A model generated the notes under the pieces. That model did no database searches and had not been told where the DNA came from. It saw only the letters and a list, made by a program, of their open reading frames with translations. This document shows positions 27,114-36,391 of a stretch of DNA of 39,524 bases, piece after piece. Within the stretch, counting starts at the first letter, position 1; every line of letters starts with the position of its first letter. This DNA is from an uncultured bacterium (lineage in GTDB: Bacteria > Bacillota_I > Bacilli_A > RF39 > UBA660), in NCBI GenBank assembly GCA_949288625.1, contig CASEKZ010000091.1, forward strand, positions 1-39,524, given 5' to 3'. A program made the position numbers and the translations under genes.

Positions 27114-28298
27114 ATGGCAAAAGAAAAATTTGATCGTTCAAAGCCACACGTTAACATTGGTACCATCGGACACGTTGACCATGGTAAAACAACATTAACG
27201 GCTGCTATTACTAAGAGATTAGCAGAAAAAGGTTTGGCAAAATTTGAAGATTATGCAGATATTGATAAGGCACCAGAAGAAAGAGAACGTGGTATAACTA
27301 TTAATACTGCACACGTTGAGTATGAAACTGACAAACGTCACTATGCTCACGTTGACTGCCCAGGACATGCTGATTATGTTAAAAACATGATTACAGGTGC
27401 TGCACAAATGGATGGAGCAATCCTTGTTATTGCTGCAACTGATGGTCCTATGGCTCAAACTAAAGAACACATCTTACTTGCTCGTCAAGTAGGTGTTCCA
27501 AGAATCGTTGTATTCATGAACAAATGTGATATGGTTGATGATCCTGAAATGCTTGATTTAGTTGAGATGGACGTTCGTGAATTATTAACTAAGTATGGTT
27601 ATGATGGAGAAAATACTCCAGTTATTCGTGGCTCTGCTTTAAAAGCACTTGAAGGAGATCCTAAATGGGTAGAAAAGGTTGATGAATTAATGGATGCTGT
27701 TGATTCATGGATTCCTACACCAGAAAGAGATAATACTAAACCATTCTTAATGTCAATTGAAGACGTATTTACAATTACAGGTCGTGGAACTGTTGTTACA
27801 GGACGTGTTGAACGTGGACAAATTAAACTAAATGACGAAGTTGAAATCGTAGGTTTAAAACCAACTCAAAAATCAGTTGTTACTGGTATTGAAATGTTCC
27901 GTAAACAATTAGATTTTGCTGAGGCTGGAGATAATGCTGGTATTTTATTACGTGGTATTTCACGTGAACAAGTACAACGTGGTCAAGTACTTGCAAAACC
28001 AGGAACAGTTACTCCACATACTAAGTTTGAGGCACAAGTTTACGTATTAAGTAAAGAAGAAGGCGGACGTCATACTCCATTCTTCTCAAATTACAGACCA
28101 CAATTCTATTTTAGAACAACAGACGTAACTGGTGTTGTAACATTACCAGAAGGAACTGAAATGGTTATGCCTGGTGATAACGTAAACATGGCAGTTGAGT
28201 TAATCGCTCCAATCGCACTTGAAAATGGTACTAAATTCTCAATTCGTGAAGGTGGACGTACCGTTGGTGCTGGAACTGTTACTAAAATTGATGCATAA
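27114..28298 (+). CDS. tuf: Elongation factor Tu
   Basis: Brings aminoacyl-tRNA to the ribosome as a GTP complex; 394 residues, normal length. G1 is GHVDHGKT (19-26), G2 is in [10 protein letters not shown]3 is DCPGHADY, and G4 is NKCD. Domain II has [13 protein letters not shown] and the C-terminus is [21 protein letters not shown] (27098-27104) gives strong initiation. The gene has its own promoter and a strong terminator, fitting the very high output needed. Confidence 0.99.
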   Translation: MAKEKFDRSKPHVNIGTIGHVDHGKTTLTAAITKRLAEKGLAKFEDYADIDKAPEERERGITINTAHVEYETDKRHYAHVDCPGHADYVKNMITGAAQMDGAILVIAATDGPMAQTKEHILLARQVGVPRIVVFMNKCDMVDDPEMLDLVEMDVRELLTKYGYDGENTPVIRGSALKALEGDPKWVEKVDELMDAVDSWIPTPERDNTKPFLMSIEDVFTITGRGTVVTGRVERGQIKLNDEVEIVGLKPTQKSVVTGIEMFRKQLDFAEAGDNAGILLRGISREQVQRGQVLAKPGTVTPHTKFEAQVYVLSKEEGGRHTPFFSNYRPQFYFRTTDVTGVVTLPEGTEMVMPGDNVNMAVELIAPIALENGTKFSIREGGRTVGAGTVTKIDA

Positions 28299-28307
28299 TG
28301 GTATTTG

Positions 28308-28337
28308 AAAAAAGGCATTCATTTGAATGTCTTTTTT
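28308..28337 (+). terminator. Intrinsic terminator after tuf
   Basis: AAAAAAGGCATTCA (28308-28321) pairs with TGAATGTCTTTTTT (28324-28337), with one G-T pair and a loop of 2 to 4 bases. The A and T runs let it work in both directions. The following 28338-28432 holds nothing I can identify. Confidence 0.9.
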
Positions 28338-28434
28338 ATATCATTGATAATTCTTGAATAAAACCATCAACAAGTATTTGTTTTTATTTTATAACATGGC
28401 AAAAGTGCTTAAGAAGTTATTAGCAATACATTAA

Positions 28435-28462
28435 AAAACAGATAAATTATTTTATCTGTTTT
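28435..28462 (-). terminator. Terminator of the FemABX-like gene
   Basis: The stem 28435-28446 with 28451-28462 (around ACAGATAAA / TTTATCTGT) includes the minus-strand stop codon TAA at 28461-28463. The run of A at 28433-28438 becomes a U run in the minus-strand transcript. Confidence 0.75.
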
Positions 28463-29711
28463 AAATTGGAGTGTTTAGCCAATTAAGAATTGGGTTTAAC
28501 TTACTTCCTGTATAATATGCTTTTTTATTTATAACAAGATCAAATTCTCCAACGTATTCCACTACATGATTAGATAATTCCCTTTTTAATAAACTTAAAT
28601 AGTCATTATTAAATTCACCTGTTATTCCTCCAAAGTCCACGAACTCATATCCTTGTTTTGCAAACTCTTGCATTAGGTGCCATCTTAATAAATATTCAGG
28701 ATACTGGTCTTTAAACTTATCGTTTACTCCACTTGCAAAAAAAGTAACCGTTTTCCCGTATTTAATTACCGCTATTCCAGCGGTAATTAAACCATTAGGA
28801 TATTGTTGAAATAAGTTAATTGCTTCAAGCATATTTTTTTTATATTTCGATACTAATTCATCGGATTTTAATTTTTGATTCATGATTTGGTCTTTGTTCG
28901 GATTATTCCAATCTTGCATTTGTGCGTTTAGTTCACTATTTCTTTGCTCTTCTTTTTCGTATAAAGTCTTACTAGAATTTACATAAGATACTGGTTCTAG
29001 TTTTGAAAAATATATTTCAAATCCATTATTTTGACCAAAAAACTGATAATAATCTAGGTAATATTCAAGTGGTGGGTTAGGATTATTTATAACATTAAAT
29101 AAAAGATTAATATCATTTTGCGAACCTTTATACACCTTGTTTCCAGTTTTAACAGATTCACTTATTTTATCTCTAGCTTCTTTAGAAATTGAGTTGTATA
29201 AAGAAATTATGTTATTGTCTAGCTTGGTTAAAGTATTCCATCTTGGTTTACTAGCTTCCATTCCTTTATTATAACCCATGTGAATGTAACCTAAACTTTG
29301 CATTTTTTGAACAAAACCGGTATTACTTTGTCCATCTAGTTTTTCACTACCATCAATGTTATGTTCTTTATATATAACTGGTGGATCCACTTTAAGGTAT
29401 GTAAAACTTCGTTTTGATAAAAAATCCTTCATTTGATTTGTAAATTCTGATACTAATGCATCATCATTCCAATCTATTAGAAAACCTCTTGGTGCATACC
29501 CCATTTTTCTTTTATTATTTTTTTCATTTTTTACGATCATTAAGGTTGCAGCTGTGATGTTCCCAAAATCATCTGATAAACCTAAATAATAAGAGTTATA
29601 ACCATGTTTTGTCATGAATCTACCATAATTACTAGATTGATAAAAATTATAGTTGGGATGATTTATAGCAAAATTATCAAATCTTACTTCGTCTAATAGT
29701 ATAATTTGCAT
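28461..29711 (-). CDS. FemABX-family peptidoglycan bridge aminoacyltransferase
   Basis: Members add amino acids from aminoacyl-tRNA to the lipid II stem peptide, building the crossbridge. This 416-residue protein shows the family layout: first GNAT-like half (FYQSSNYGRFM, MGYAPRGFLIDW, YLKVDPPV), second half (KPRWNTLTKLDN, ARDKISESVKTG, PEYLLRWHLMQEFAKQGYEFVDFGGITGEF) and a charged coiled-coil insertion near residues 250-305. Two ATGs are close: 29717 has only one base between it and AGGAGG, while 29711 has seven, so I prefer 29711. The gene is alone on the minus strand with its own promoter and terminator. Which residue it adds (Ala, Ser, Gly) cannot be told. Confidence 0.88.
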   Translation of the reverse strand: MQIILLDEVRFDNFAINHPNYNFYQSSNYGRFMTKHGYNSYYLGLSDDFGNITAATLMIVKNEKNNKRKMGYAPRGFLIDWNDDALVSEFTNQMKDFLSKRSFTYLKVDPPVIYKEHNIDGSEKLDGQSNTGFVQKMQSLGYIHMGYNKGMEASKPRWNTLTKLDNNIISLYNSISKEARDKISESVKTGNKVYKGSQNDINLLFNVINNPNPPLEYYLDYYQFFGQNNGFEIYFSKLEPVSYVNSSKTLYEKEEQRNSELNAQMQDWNNPNKDQIMNQKLKSDELVSKYKKNMLEAINLFQQYPNGLITAGIAVIKYGKTVTFFASGVNDKFKDQYPEYLLRWHLMQEFAKQGYEFVDFGGITGEFNNDYLSLLKRELSNHVVEYVGEFDLVINKKAYYTGSKLNPILNWLNTPI

Positions 29712-29741
29712 ACTCATCCCTCCTATTTATTCTTATACTTT

Positions 29742-29771
29742 ATTATAACGCATACAAGCTTATAAAGTCAA
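29742..29771 (-). promoter_or_regulatory. SigmaA-type promoter for the FemABX-like gene
   Basis: On the minus strand TTGACT (29771-29766), an 18-base spacer and a perfect -10 TATAAT (29747-29742) stand about 18 bases before the AGGAGG site (29724-29719). Confidence 0.75.
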
Positions 29772-29889
29772 TTTACATAAGGAAAATTAGCTATATTTTA
29801 TTTTGCAAAATATAATATTTTAAATTAAAATATGGGTATAATTAAAGCAAGGAGTAAGTAATTTATCTACGGATAATTAAAAAAATTAA

Positions 29890-29920
29890 TTGACTTTCTT
29901 TTTTTGTGTTAAAATATACT
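29890..29920 (+). promoter_or_regulatory. Probable promoter for eno
   Basis: TTGACT (29890-29895) and TATACT (29915-29920) are 19 bases apart, longer than ideal. The stretch 29772-29889 before it is extremely A+T rich with small palindromes and no gene. Confidence 0.5.
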
Positions 29921-29925
29921 TGTAG

Positions 29926-31182
<1,257 letters not shown>

Positions 31183-31227
31183 ACATTGAGTATTAATAAC
31201 AAGCTTACGTAGTTAATGTAAAGAAAT

Positions 31228-31256
31228 TTGACATAATTGAGCCTTTATGATATTAT
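31228..31256 (+). promoter_or_regulatory. SigmaA-type promoter for the sigma factor gene
   Basis: TTGACA (31228-31233), a 17-base spacer and TATTAT (31251-31256). A palindrome follows immediately at the expected transcription start. Confidence 0.75.
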
Positions 31257-31270
31257 AACAAGCACTTGTT
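31257..31270 (+). promoter_or_regulatory. Perfect palindrome at the sigma gene transcription start
   Basis: AACAAG-CA-CTTGTT is a 14-base perfect inverted repeat directly after the -10 element, covering the expected +1. That is a typical repressor position. A related AACAAGCTT occurs upstream at about 31198-31206. The binding protein is unknown. Confidence 0.45.
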
Positions 31271-31287
31271 AGAAGGGGGTATTAAAA

Positions 31288-33363
31288 TTGAAAGAAGATA
31301 ACATTAAAGAAATCCTTTTAAATAATGCTATTATAATTGGAGAAAAAAAATACGTGTCTACGGCAAAATTGGATGAAATATTTATGAAATATGATATTTC
31401 TGATGAAGACTTACAGTTATTGTATGAGTTTATGGATAAAGAGCAAATAGAGATTAAAGATCAAGCAGATATTAACACGGACTTTAATTTTAATTATGAA
31501 ACAGAAACAATTCAACCAATTAAAATGTATTTAAAAGAAATAGGAAGATTTCCTTTACTTACTAAGGATGAAGAGTTAAAGCTTTTTGAAGAGTTTAATA
31601 ATGGTAGCAAAGAGGCGTTTGATAAGATTATTAATTGTAACTTAAAGTTAGTTGTTTCGGTGGCAAAAAATTTTATTAGAAGTAAAGTACCGTTTTTGGA
31701 CTTAATTCAAGAAGGAAACATAGGCCTTATGAGGGCAGCAGAAAAATTTGATTTTTCTAAAGGATATAAGTTTTCAACTTATGCAACATGGTGGATAAGA
31801 CAATCAATAACACGCTCTATTGCGGATAAAAGTAGGGTTATTAGATTGCCTATTCATTATTTAGAACGGGTAGATGCGGTAAATAAGTATATAAGACAAG
31901 AAGAGTTAATATCTGAAAAGACTCCTAGTGTTATGGAAATTGCGGATCATTTTGGTGTTTCAGAAAATTTAGTAAGAGAACTTTTAACTAATGATTATAA
32001 AATGGTTTCCATTAATGCACCGGTAACTGAGGATGGTGATACTCAGTTAGCTGATTTGATACCTGATAAAAGCATTTCTAGTGAGGTTAAGACTGAAAGC
32101 GAAGAAATACAAGCTTTTGTTGATAAACTAATTGCTGAAATCGCCAAAAAGTATAAAAAAGAATATGTAATTAATAATGAACAAATAGATAAGTATAAGG
32201 TTAGTTTAGATAAGTTATTATCTTTTGACGGATTAGTCATTAGTGTTTGTGGTTTTAATATGTCAGATGATTATAAAAGAAGGTATCCTAAGGTAAAATT
32301 TGTATCTGGTGATTTAGAAGGTAAAAAAATAGTAATAAATAACCATCTAAAGCATGAAATTATTTTAAAAAACAGATTATATAATACAATGACTTTAGAA
32401 AGTCTAGGTCAAACGTTTGGATTAACGCGAGAACGAATAAGACAAATCTCAGATAAAATGATAAATAAATTGAGTATGAAAATCAAAAATGGAAAATCTC
32501 CTATATCTAAAGAGACGTTTGATAAGGAACAAATAAGAAGTGAAATTTTTGAGTGTATTGATATAGTGCGATCATTTACGAATTCTTATAATGTTAAACC
32601 AACGTTACTAGATATATCAGCACTTACTAAAATCAAAGGGCTGCTAGAATTATTTTTTAATGAAGCTAATAATTATAAACGTAATTTTAGTTTAATAACT
32701 AAGTATTGTACTAGTAAATTACAAAGTGCTAAAAATGAATTTTCAAAGCATGATATAATTAGCGTTTTAGATTTACTAGCATCTGATTTAGCTAAGGCTA
32801 ATGAAAGATTTCAACTTGAAATAGATGAAAATAAACATTTGGTAGACAGTCTAAAAAAAGAAAAAGAAATGAGAAAAATAAGTGATAACATTATTAGAAA
32901 CATGGAACTGTTAGACTACTTAAGGATTTATAAAGATTCGATTGTAGCATATGATGGTGATGTTATTTCGCTTGAATCACTTGATAATTATATAACTATT
33001 AATAGTTATATATTAAAAAAAATATTACCTAATACAAGCATATATGATTATGTTGTTACTTTATTATCTGGTAAAAGCGTTTATAATTTAAATGATGTTT
33101 TGCACACAATTAGCATACTTAAAGTAAAACCAACGTTTGATTTAATAAAAATATTTGAAGTTGGTGGTAATGGCGTGTTAGAAATTGACAACTTTGTTTA
33201 TAACACTTTAAAGAAAGCAAGAAAATATTCTATTAGAGAAGTTGTTATGCTAAAAGATATGCTTGATTATGAAAACGGAGTAGATAAAAAAACGAATTTT
33301 ACAAGTAATCCTAAATATACTGATGCTGATAAATACGAGGATTATAAGTATATAAAAAAATAA
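31288..33363 (+). CDS. Divergent sigma-70 family sigma factor with altered region 4.1 and long C-terminal extension
   Basis: Directs RNA polymerase to promoters. The 691-residue protein keeps primary-sigma features: region 1.2 near 77-100 (PIKMYLKEIGRFPLL), regions 2.1-2.4 near 112-195 (NLKLVVSVAKNF, DLIQEGNIGLMRAAEKFD, YKFSTYATWWIRQSITRSIA), region 3 near 208-262 (EIADHFGVSENLVRELL, LADLIPDKS), and the 4.2 helix-turn-helix near 367-390 (TLESLGQTFGLTRERIRQIS). Between region 3.2 and 4.2 there are about 105 residues rather than about 55; the usual region 4.1 pattern is not seen and unrelated sequence stands there. After 4.2 come about 300 more residues, mostly helical and charged, with no domain I recognise; primary sigmas end soon after 4.2. 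It starts with TTG after AGAAGGGGG (31271-31279). No dnaG neighbour. It could be the primary or an alternative sigma. Confidence 0.9.
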   Translation: MKEDNIKEILLNNAIIIGEKKYVSTAKLDEIFMKYDISDEDLQLLYEFMDKEQIEIKDQADINTDFNFNYETETIQPIKMYLKEIGRFPLLTKDEELKLFEEFNNGSKEAFDKIINCNLKLVVSVAKNFIRSKVPFLDLIQEGNIGLMRAAEKFDFSKGYKFSTYATWWIRQSITRSIADKSRVIRLPIHYLERVDAVNKYIRQEELISEKTPSVMEIADHFGVSENLVRELLTNDYKMVSINAPVTEDGDTQLADLIPDKSISSEVKTESEEIQAFVDKLIAEIAKKYKKEYVINNEQIDKYKVSLDKLLSFDGLVISVCGFNMSDDYKRRYPKVKFVSGDLEGKKIVINNHLKHEIILKNRLYNTMTLESLGQTFGLTRERIRQISDKMINKLSMKIKNGKSPISKETFDKEQIRSEIFECIDIVRSFTNSYNVKPTLLDISALTKIKGLLELFFNEANNYKRNFSLITKYCTSKLQSAKNEFSKHDIISVLDLLASDLAKANERFQLEIDENKHLVDSLKKEKEMRKISDNIIRNMELLDYLRIYKDSIVAYDGDVISLESLDNYITINSYILKKILPNTSIYDYVVTLLSGKSVYNLNDVLHTISILKVKPTFDLIKIFEVGGNGVLEIDNFVYNTLKKARKYSIREVVMLKDMLDYENGVDKKTNFTSNPKYTDADKYEDYKYIKK

Positions 33364-33393
33364 TTATCAAAAAATAATTTGATAATTATTTTT
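33361..33393 (+). terminator. Intrinsic terminator after the sigma factor gene
   Basis: TAATTATCAAA (33361-33371) pairs with TTTGATAATTA (33378-33388), loop of 6 bases, then T5. The stop codon is in the left arm. Confidence 0.8.
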
Positions 33394-33394
33394 A

Positions 33395-33423
33395 TTGTAA
33401 TAAATTAACATAATATATATAAT
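33395..33423 (+). promoter_or_regulatory. SigmaA-type promoter for the small membrane protein
   Basis: TTGTAA (33395-33400), a 17-base spacer and a perfect -10 TATAAT (33418-33423). Confidence 0.55.
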
Positions 33424-33443
33424 ATTTATGAAAGGAGCTTTTT

Positions 33444-33758
33444 ATGTACGAATTTACTAAAAAAGATATTAGAAATAAATTTAAGGAAACTTCATATGGT
33501 AAAAAAATAAATAGTTACTTATTAATGGGTGTAATATTGTTTTTAATTTCGTTAATTACAAGTGTTATTTTATCATTTTATATATATAATGGTTTTAACG
33601 TTGATTTTTTTGATGATGTAATTATCTTTAATATGAATCGGGTTTGTTATTTATCTTATTCAATTACCATTTTTTTCACCATGATTTTAGTTTATTTAGA
33701 TGGTAAAAGAGATGGAGCTATTAGGCAGTTTGAACTAAGTTATAATAAAAGCAAATAA
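33444..33758 (+). CDS. Small two-helix membrane protein, 104 aa
   Basis: I do not recognise a family. The N-terminal about 20 residues are soluble and basic (EFTKKDIRNKFKETSYGKK), followed by a membrane helix near residues 26-48 and a second near 68-85. A short charged tail (DGKRDGAIRQFELSYNKSK) should also be cytoplasmic. GAAAGGA (33430-33436) is well placed before the ATG. It has its own promoter and terminator and lies between the unusual sigma factor and secG. A role as membrane partner of a regulator is conceivable but there is no sequence evidence. Confidence 0.75.
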   Translation: MYEFTKKDIRNKFKETSYGKKINSYLLMGVILFLISLITSVILSFYIYNGFNVDFFDDVIIFNMNRVCYLSYSITIFFTMILVYLDGKRDGAIRQFELSYNKSK

Positions 33759-33782
33759 CAATGCTTAATGAAGCATTGTTTT
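33757..33782 (+). terminator. Intrinsic terminator after the small membrane protein
   Basis: AACAATGCTT (33757-33766) pairs perfectly with AAGCATTGTT (33771-33780), loop AATG, then T. It overlaps the stop codon. Confidence 0.8.
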
Positions 33783-33902
33783 AAAACACATAAAAATATG
33801 ATGCAATTAACGAGTACTAATAGTAGGTGATAAAATAATATTAATGGTAACATTTATCTTGGTGATGAATTAGTAGATAAAAACAAAATAAATTCAAAAT
33901 CA

Positions 33903-33931
33903 TTGTAATAAGATAAAATATATGATAAAAT
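33903..33931 (+). promoter_or_regulatory. SigmaA-type promoter for secG
   Basis: TTGTAA (33903-33908), a 17-base spacer and TAAAAT (33926-33931), 25 bases before the secG ATG. The preceding 33783-33902 contains no gene I can support. Confidence 0.6.
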
Positions 33932-33956
33932 ATTATTTAGCGATAGGAGGATTATC

Positions 33957-34166
33957 ATGTTAACAGTTTTGATGATTATATCTATTTTACTTATTATAAT
34001 AGTTCTTTTACAAAGTGGTAAGGCTGAAAGTGGTAACATAATAACTGGTGGAAACGCTGATTTATTTATGAATAGAAAAGAACGCGGTGGAGAACTTTTT
34101 ATTACTAGGTTAACGTACGTTTTAGGGATTGCTTTTTTTGTTATATGTATAATAATGGACATGTAA
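33957..34166 (+). CDS. secG: Preprotein translocase subunit SecG
   Basis: Small membrane subunit that assists SecYEG protein export; 69 residues. Two membrane helices (about residues 2-19 and 50-67) flank the conserved loop VLLQSGKAESGNIITGG and LFMNRKERGGELFITRLTY. ATAGGAGG (33943-33950) precedes the ATG. The order secG-rnr-smpB is well known in Bacillus. Confidence 0.92.
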   Translation: MLTVLMIISILLIIIVLLQSGKAESGNIITGGNADLFMNRKERGGELFITRLTYVLGIAFFVICIIMDM

Positions 34167-34170
34167 AGTA

Positions 34171-34198
34171 AAAAAGACTTGGTTAGAAGTCTTTTTTT
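34171..34198 (+). terminator. Intrinsic terminator after secG
   Basis: AAAAAGACTT (34171-34180) pairs with AAGTCTTTTT (34187-34196), loop GGTTAG, with a continuing T run. I see no clear promoter between it and rnr, so some read-through is probably needed. Confidence 0.85.
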
Positions 34199-34234
34199 GC
34201 TTATAATAATTATAGAAGGTTATGGTGATTAGAT

Positions 34235-36391
34235 TTGAAAGATAGATTATTAAATATTTTAAAAGAGAATAATAAGTCTTATACGGCTTTTGAGCTTAAA
34301 GATGCTTTGGGGCTTGATACAACCGATGAAATAAGAAAAATGTTAGATTGTCTAAATGAGTTAGAAAGTGATTTGAGTATCTATCATACTAATAAAGATA
34401 AGTATATAGCTTTTGAATATAGTCATTTAAAAAAAGGTAAAATAGAAGTTTCCGAAAAAGGATTTGGCTTTGTCTTGATGGATGATGAAGATGATATACA
34501 CGTTGATAAAGAACATTTAAATGGTGCGCAAGATGGTGATATGGTAATAGTTGAAATAGTAAATAAAAATACTGGTTCAAAAAAGGAAGGAAGAGTACTT
34601 CGTATTGCCAAGAGAAATTATGGTGCGTTAGTAGGAGAATACGTATATAATAATGGTAATCCAAGTGTAATTGTAAGTGATAATAAGTTTAAGCAAAAAA
34701 TAGTATTGACTAAAGAAAGTACCAAGAACGCGGTAGATGGGCACATTGTTTTATTAAACGTTATAAAAGAACTTGATCGTAATACTATTTTAGCGGAAAT
34801 AAAAACAATTATAGGTCATAAAAATGATGTTGGGGTAGACATTGAAGCTATTGTTTACAAGCATATGTTCTCTCCTAAATTTTCGGATGAAGTCCTAAAA
34901 GAACTAGATGACATACCAGATTATGTAAGACAAGAAGATAAAGTTGGAAGAGTGGATTTGACTGATAAGGTTATATTTACCATAGATGGGGATGATACTA
35001 AAGACATAGATGATGCTATTTCAATTAATAAATTAAAAAATGGTAATTATGAATTAGGGGTTCATATCGCTGATGTTTCTTATTATGTTAAACCTGGTTC
35101 TAAACTTTATGATGAAGCGTATGAAAGAGGTACTAGTGTTTATTTGGTGGACCGTGTTATACCTATGTTACCTCATAAATTATCAAATGGTATTTGTTCA
35201 CTTAATCCCTTGGTTGAGCGGCTTGCGATAAGCTGTGTTATGGAAATTGATAATAAAGGTACTGTTGTACGTCATAATATTTTTGAAAGTGTTATAAAAT
35301 CAAGAATTCAAATGACTTATAAAAAAGTAAATAAATGGCTAGATGAGGGTATTATAGAAGAAGGGTATGCACCATTTACAAATGATTTATCAATAATGAA
35401 AGAGCTTTCGGATATAATAAGAAAAAGAAGGGAAAGAAATGGCGCTATTGACTTTGATACTGACGAGGCTAAAATTATTGCGGATGAAAACGGAAAGCCA
35501 ATAGATGTTGTTTTAAGAGAACGTTCTTCTGGTGAAAAAATGATTGAAGATTTTATGATTGTTGCAAATGAAACGGTTGCATCACACGTTTTTTATATGG
35601 AACTTCCTTTTGTTTATCGTGTGCATGGTACTCCTAAAGAAGAAAAAGTAAATGATTTTTTGAATTTTATAAGTTCACTTGGATATAAAATAACAGGAAA
35701 GGTAAACATTAAATATCCATCAAGTATACAAAATGTTTTGGATCAATTAAAAGATAAGAAAGAATATAAAATATTAGCTTCTTTAATGTTAAGAGCTATG
35801 CAAAAAGCTGTTTATCAAACCGAAAACATAGGACATTTTGGACTTGCAAGTAAGATATATACTCATTTTACATCACCAATAAGAAGGTTTCCAGATACTA
35901 CCGTTCATCGTCTTTTAAGAACTTATTTATTTAAAGGTGATGATTCTAAAAAAACGATTGATTATTTTAAGGAATATTTACCTATTTTAGCTGATCACGC
36001 ATCACAAAAAGAACGTGATGCTATCGAGTGTGAAAGAGAAGTAGAAGATATGAAGATGGCAGAGTACATGATGGATCATGTCGGAGAAGAATTTACCGGA
36101 ATGATAAGCGGAGTTGCTCCTTTTGGCATGTTTGTTGAGCTTCCTAACATGATTGAGGGTTTGGTTCACATAAGTGATATTAAAGGTGATTATTATAACT
36201 ATGATGAGGCTACGATGAGTCTTATAGGACAAAAACATAAAAAAAGGTACCGAATTGGTGATGAGGTAATGGTAATATGTACGTCTGCATCTAAAGAAGA
36301 GACGTTTATTGATTTTGAAATAAGTAGTGAAAGTAGTGAAGAAAATGGAAGAGAAAAGAAGGAAGAAAAGAAAGCTGAAAACTTGGGTTAA
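34235..36391 (+). CDS. rnr: Ribonuclease R
   Basis: 3'-5' exoribonuclease that degrades structured RNA, including mRNA during tmRNA rescue; 718 residues. An N-terminal winged-helix-like segment (1-60) is followed by a cold-shock domain (GKIEVSEKGFGFVLMDDEDD), the RNB domain starting near 245 with the catalytic Asp cluster in TIDGDDTKDIDDAIS, later GHFGLASKIYTHFTSPIRRF, and a C-terminal S1 domain (GEEFTGMISGVAPFGMFVEL). The end is charged. It starts with TTG after AGAAGG/GGTGAT. The 3' end overlaps the CapA-like gene by about 47 bases. Grouping with smpB fits a shared role in ribosome rescue. Confidence 0.96.
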   Translation: MKDRLLNILKENNKSYTAFELKDALGLDTTDEIRKMLDCLNELESDLSIYHTNKDKYIAFEYSHLKKGKIEVSEKGFGFVLMDDEDDIHVDKEHLNGAQDGDMVIVEIVNKNTGSKKEGRVLRIAKRNYGALVGEYVYNNGNPSVIVSDNKFKQKIVLTKESTKNAVDGHIVLLNVIKELDRNTILAEIKTIIGHKNDVGVDIEAIVYKHMFSPKFSDEVLKELDDIPDYVRQEDKVGRVDLTDKVIFTIDGDDTKDIDDAISINKLKNGNYELGVHIADVSYYVKPGSKLYDEAYERGTSVYLVDRVIPMLPHKLSNGICSLNPLVERLAISCVMEIDNKGTVVRHNIFESVIKSRIQMTYKKVNKWLDEGIIEEGYAPFTNDLSIMKELSDIIRKRRERNGAIDFDTDEAKIIADENGKPIDVVLRERSSGEKMIEDFMIVANETVASHVFYMELPFVYRVHGTPKEEKVNDFLNFISSLGYKITGKVNIKYPSSIQNVLDQLKDKKEYKILASLMLRAMQKAVYQTENIGHFGLASKIYTHFTSPIRRFPDTTVHRLLRTYLFKGDDSKKTIDYFKEYLPILADHASQKERDAIECEREVEDMKMAEYMMDHVGEEFTGMISGVAPFGMFVELPNMIEGLVHISDIKGDYYNYDEATMSLIGQKHKKRYRIGDEVMVICTSASKEETFIDFEISSESSEENGREKKEEKKAENLG

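Noticed and set aside
29772..29889. Possible small RNA or gene in the A+T-rich gap before eno
   Set aside because: It has AAGGAG and TATAAT-like words, but no open frame of useful length and no terminator; such words are expected by chance in this composition.
33854..34162. 102-codon minus-strand frame covering secG
   Set aside because: secG on the plus strand has the family motifs, promoter and ribosome binding site; the antisense frame has none.
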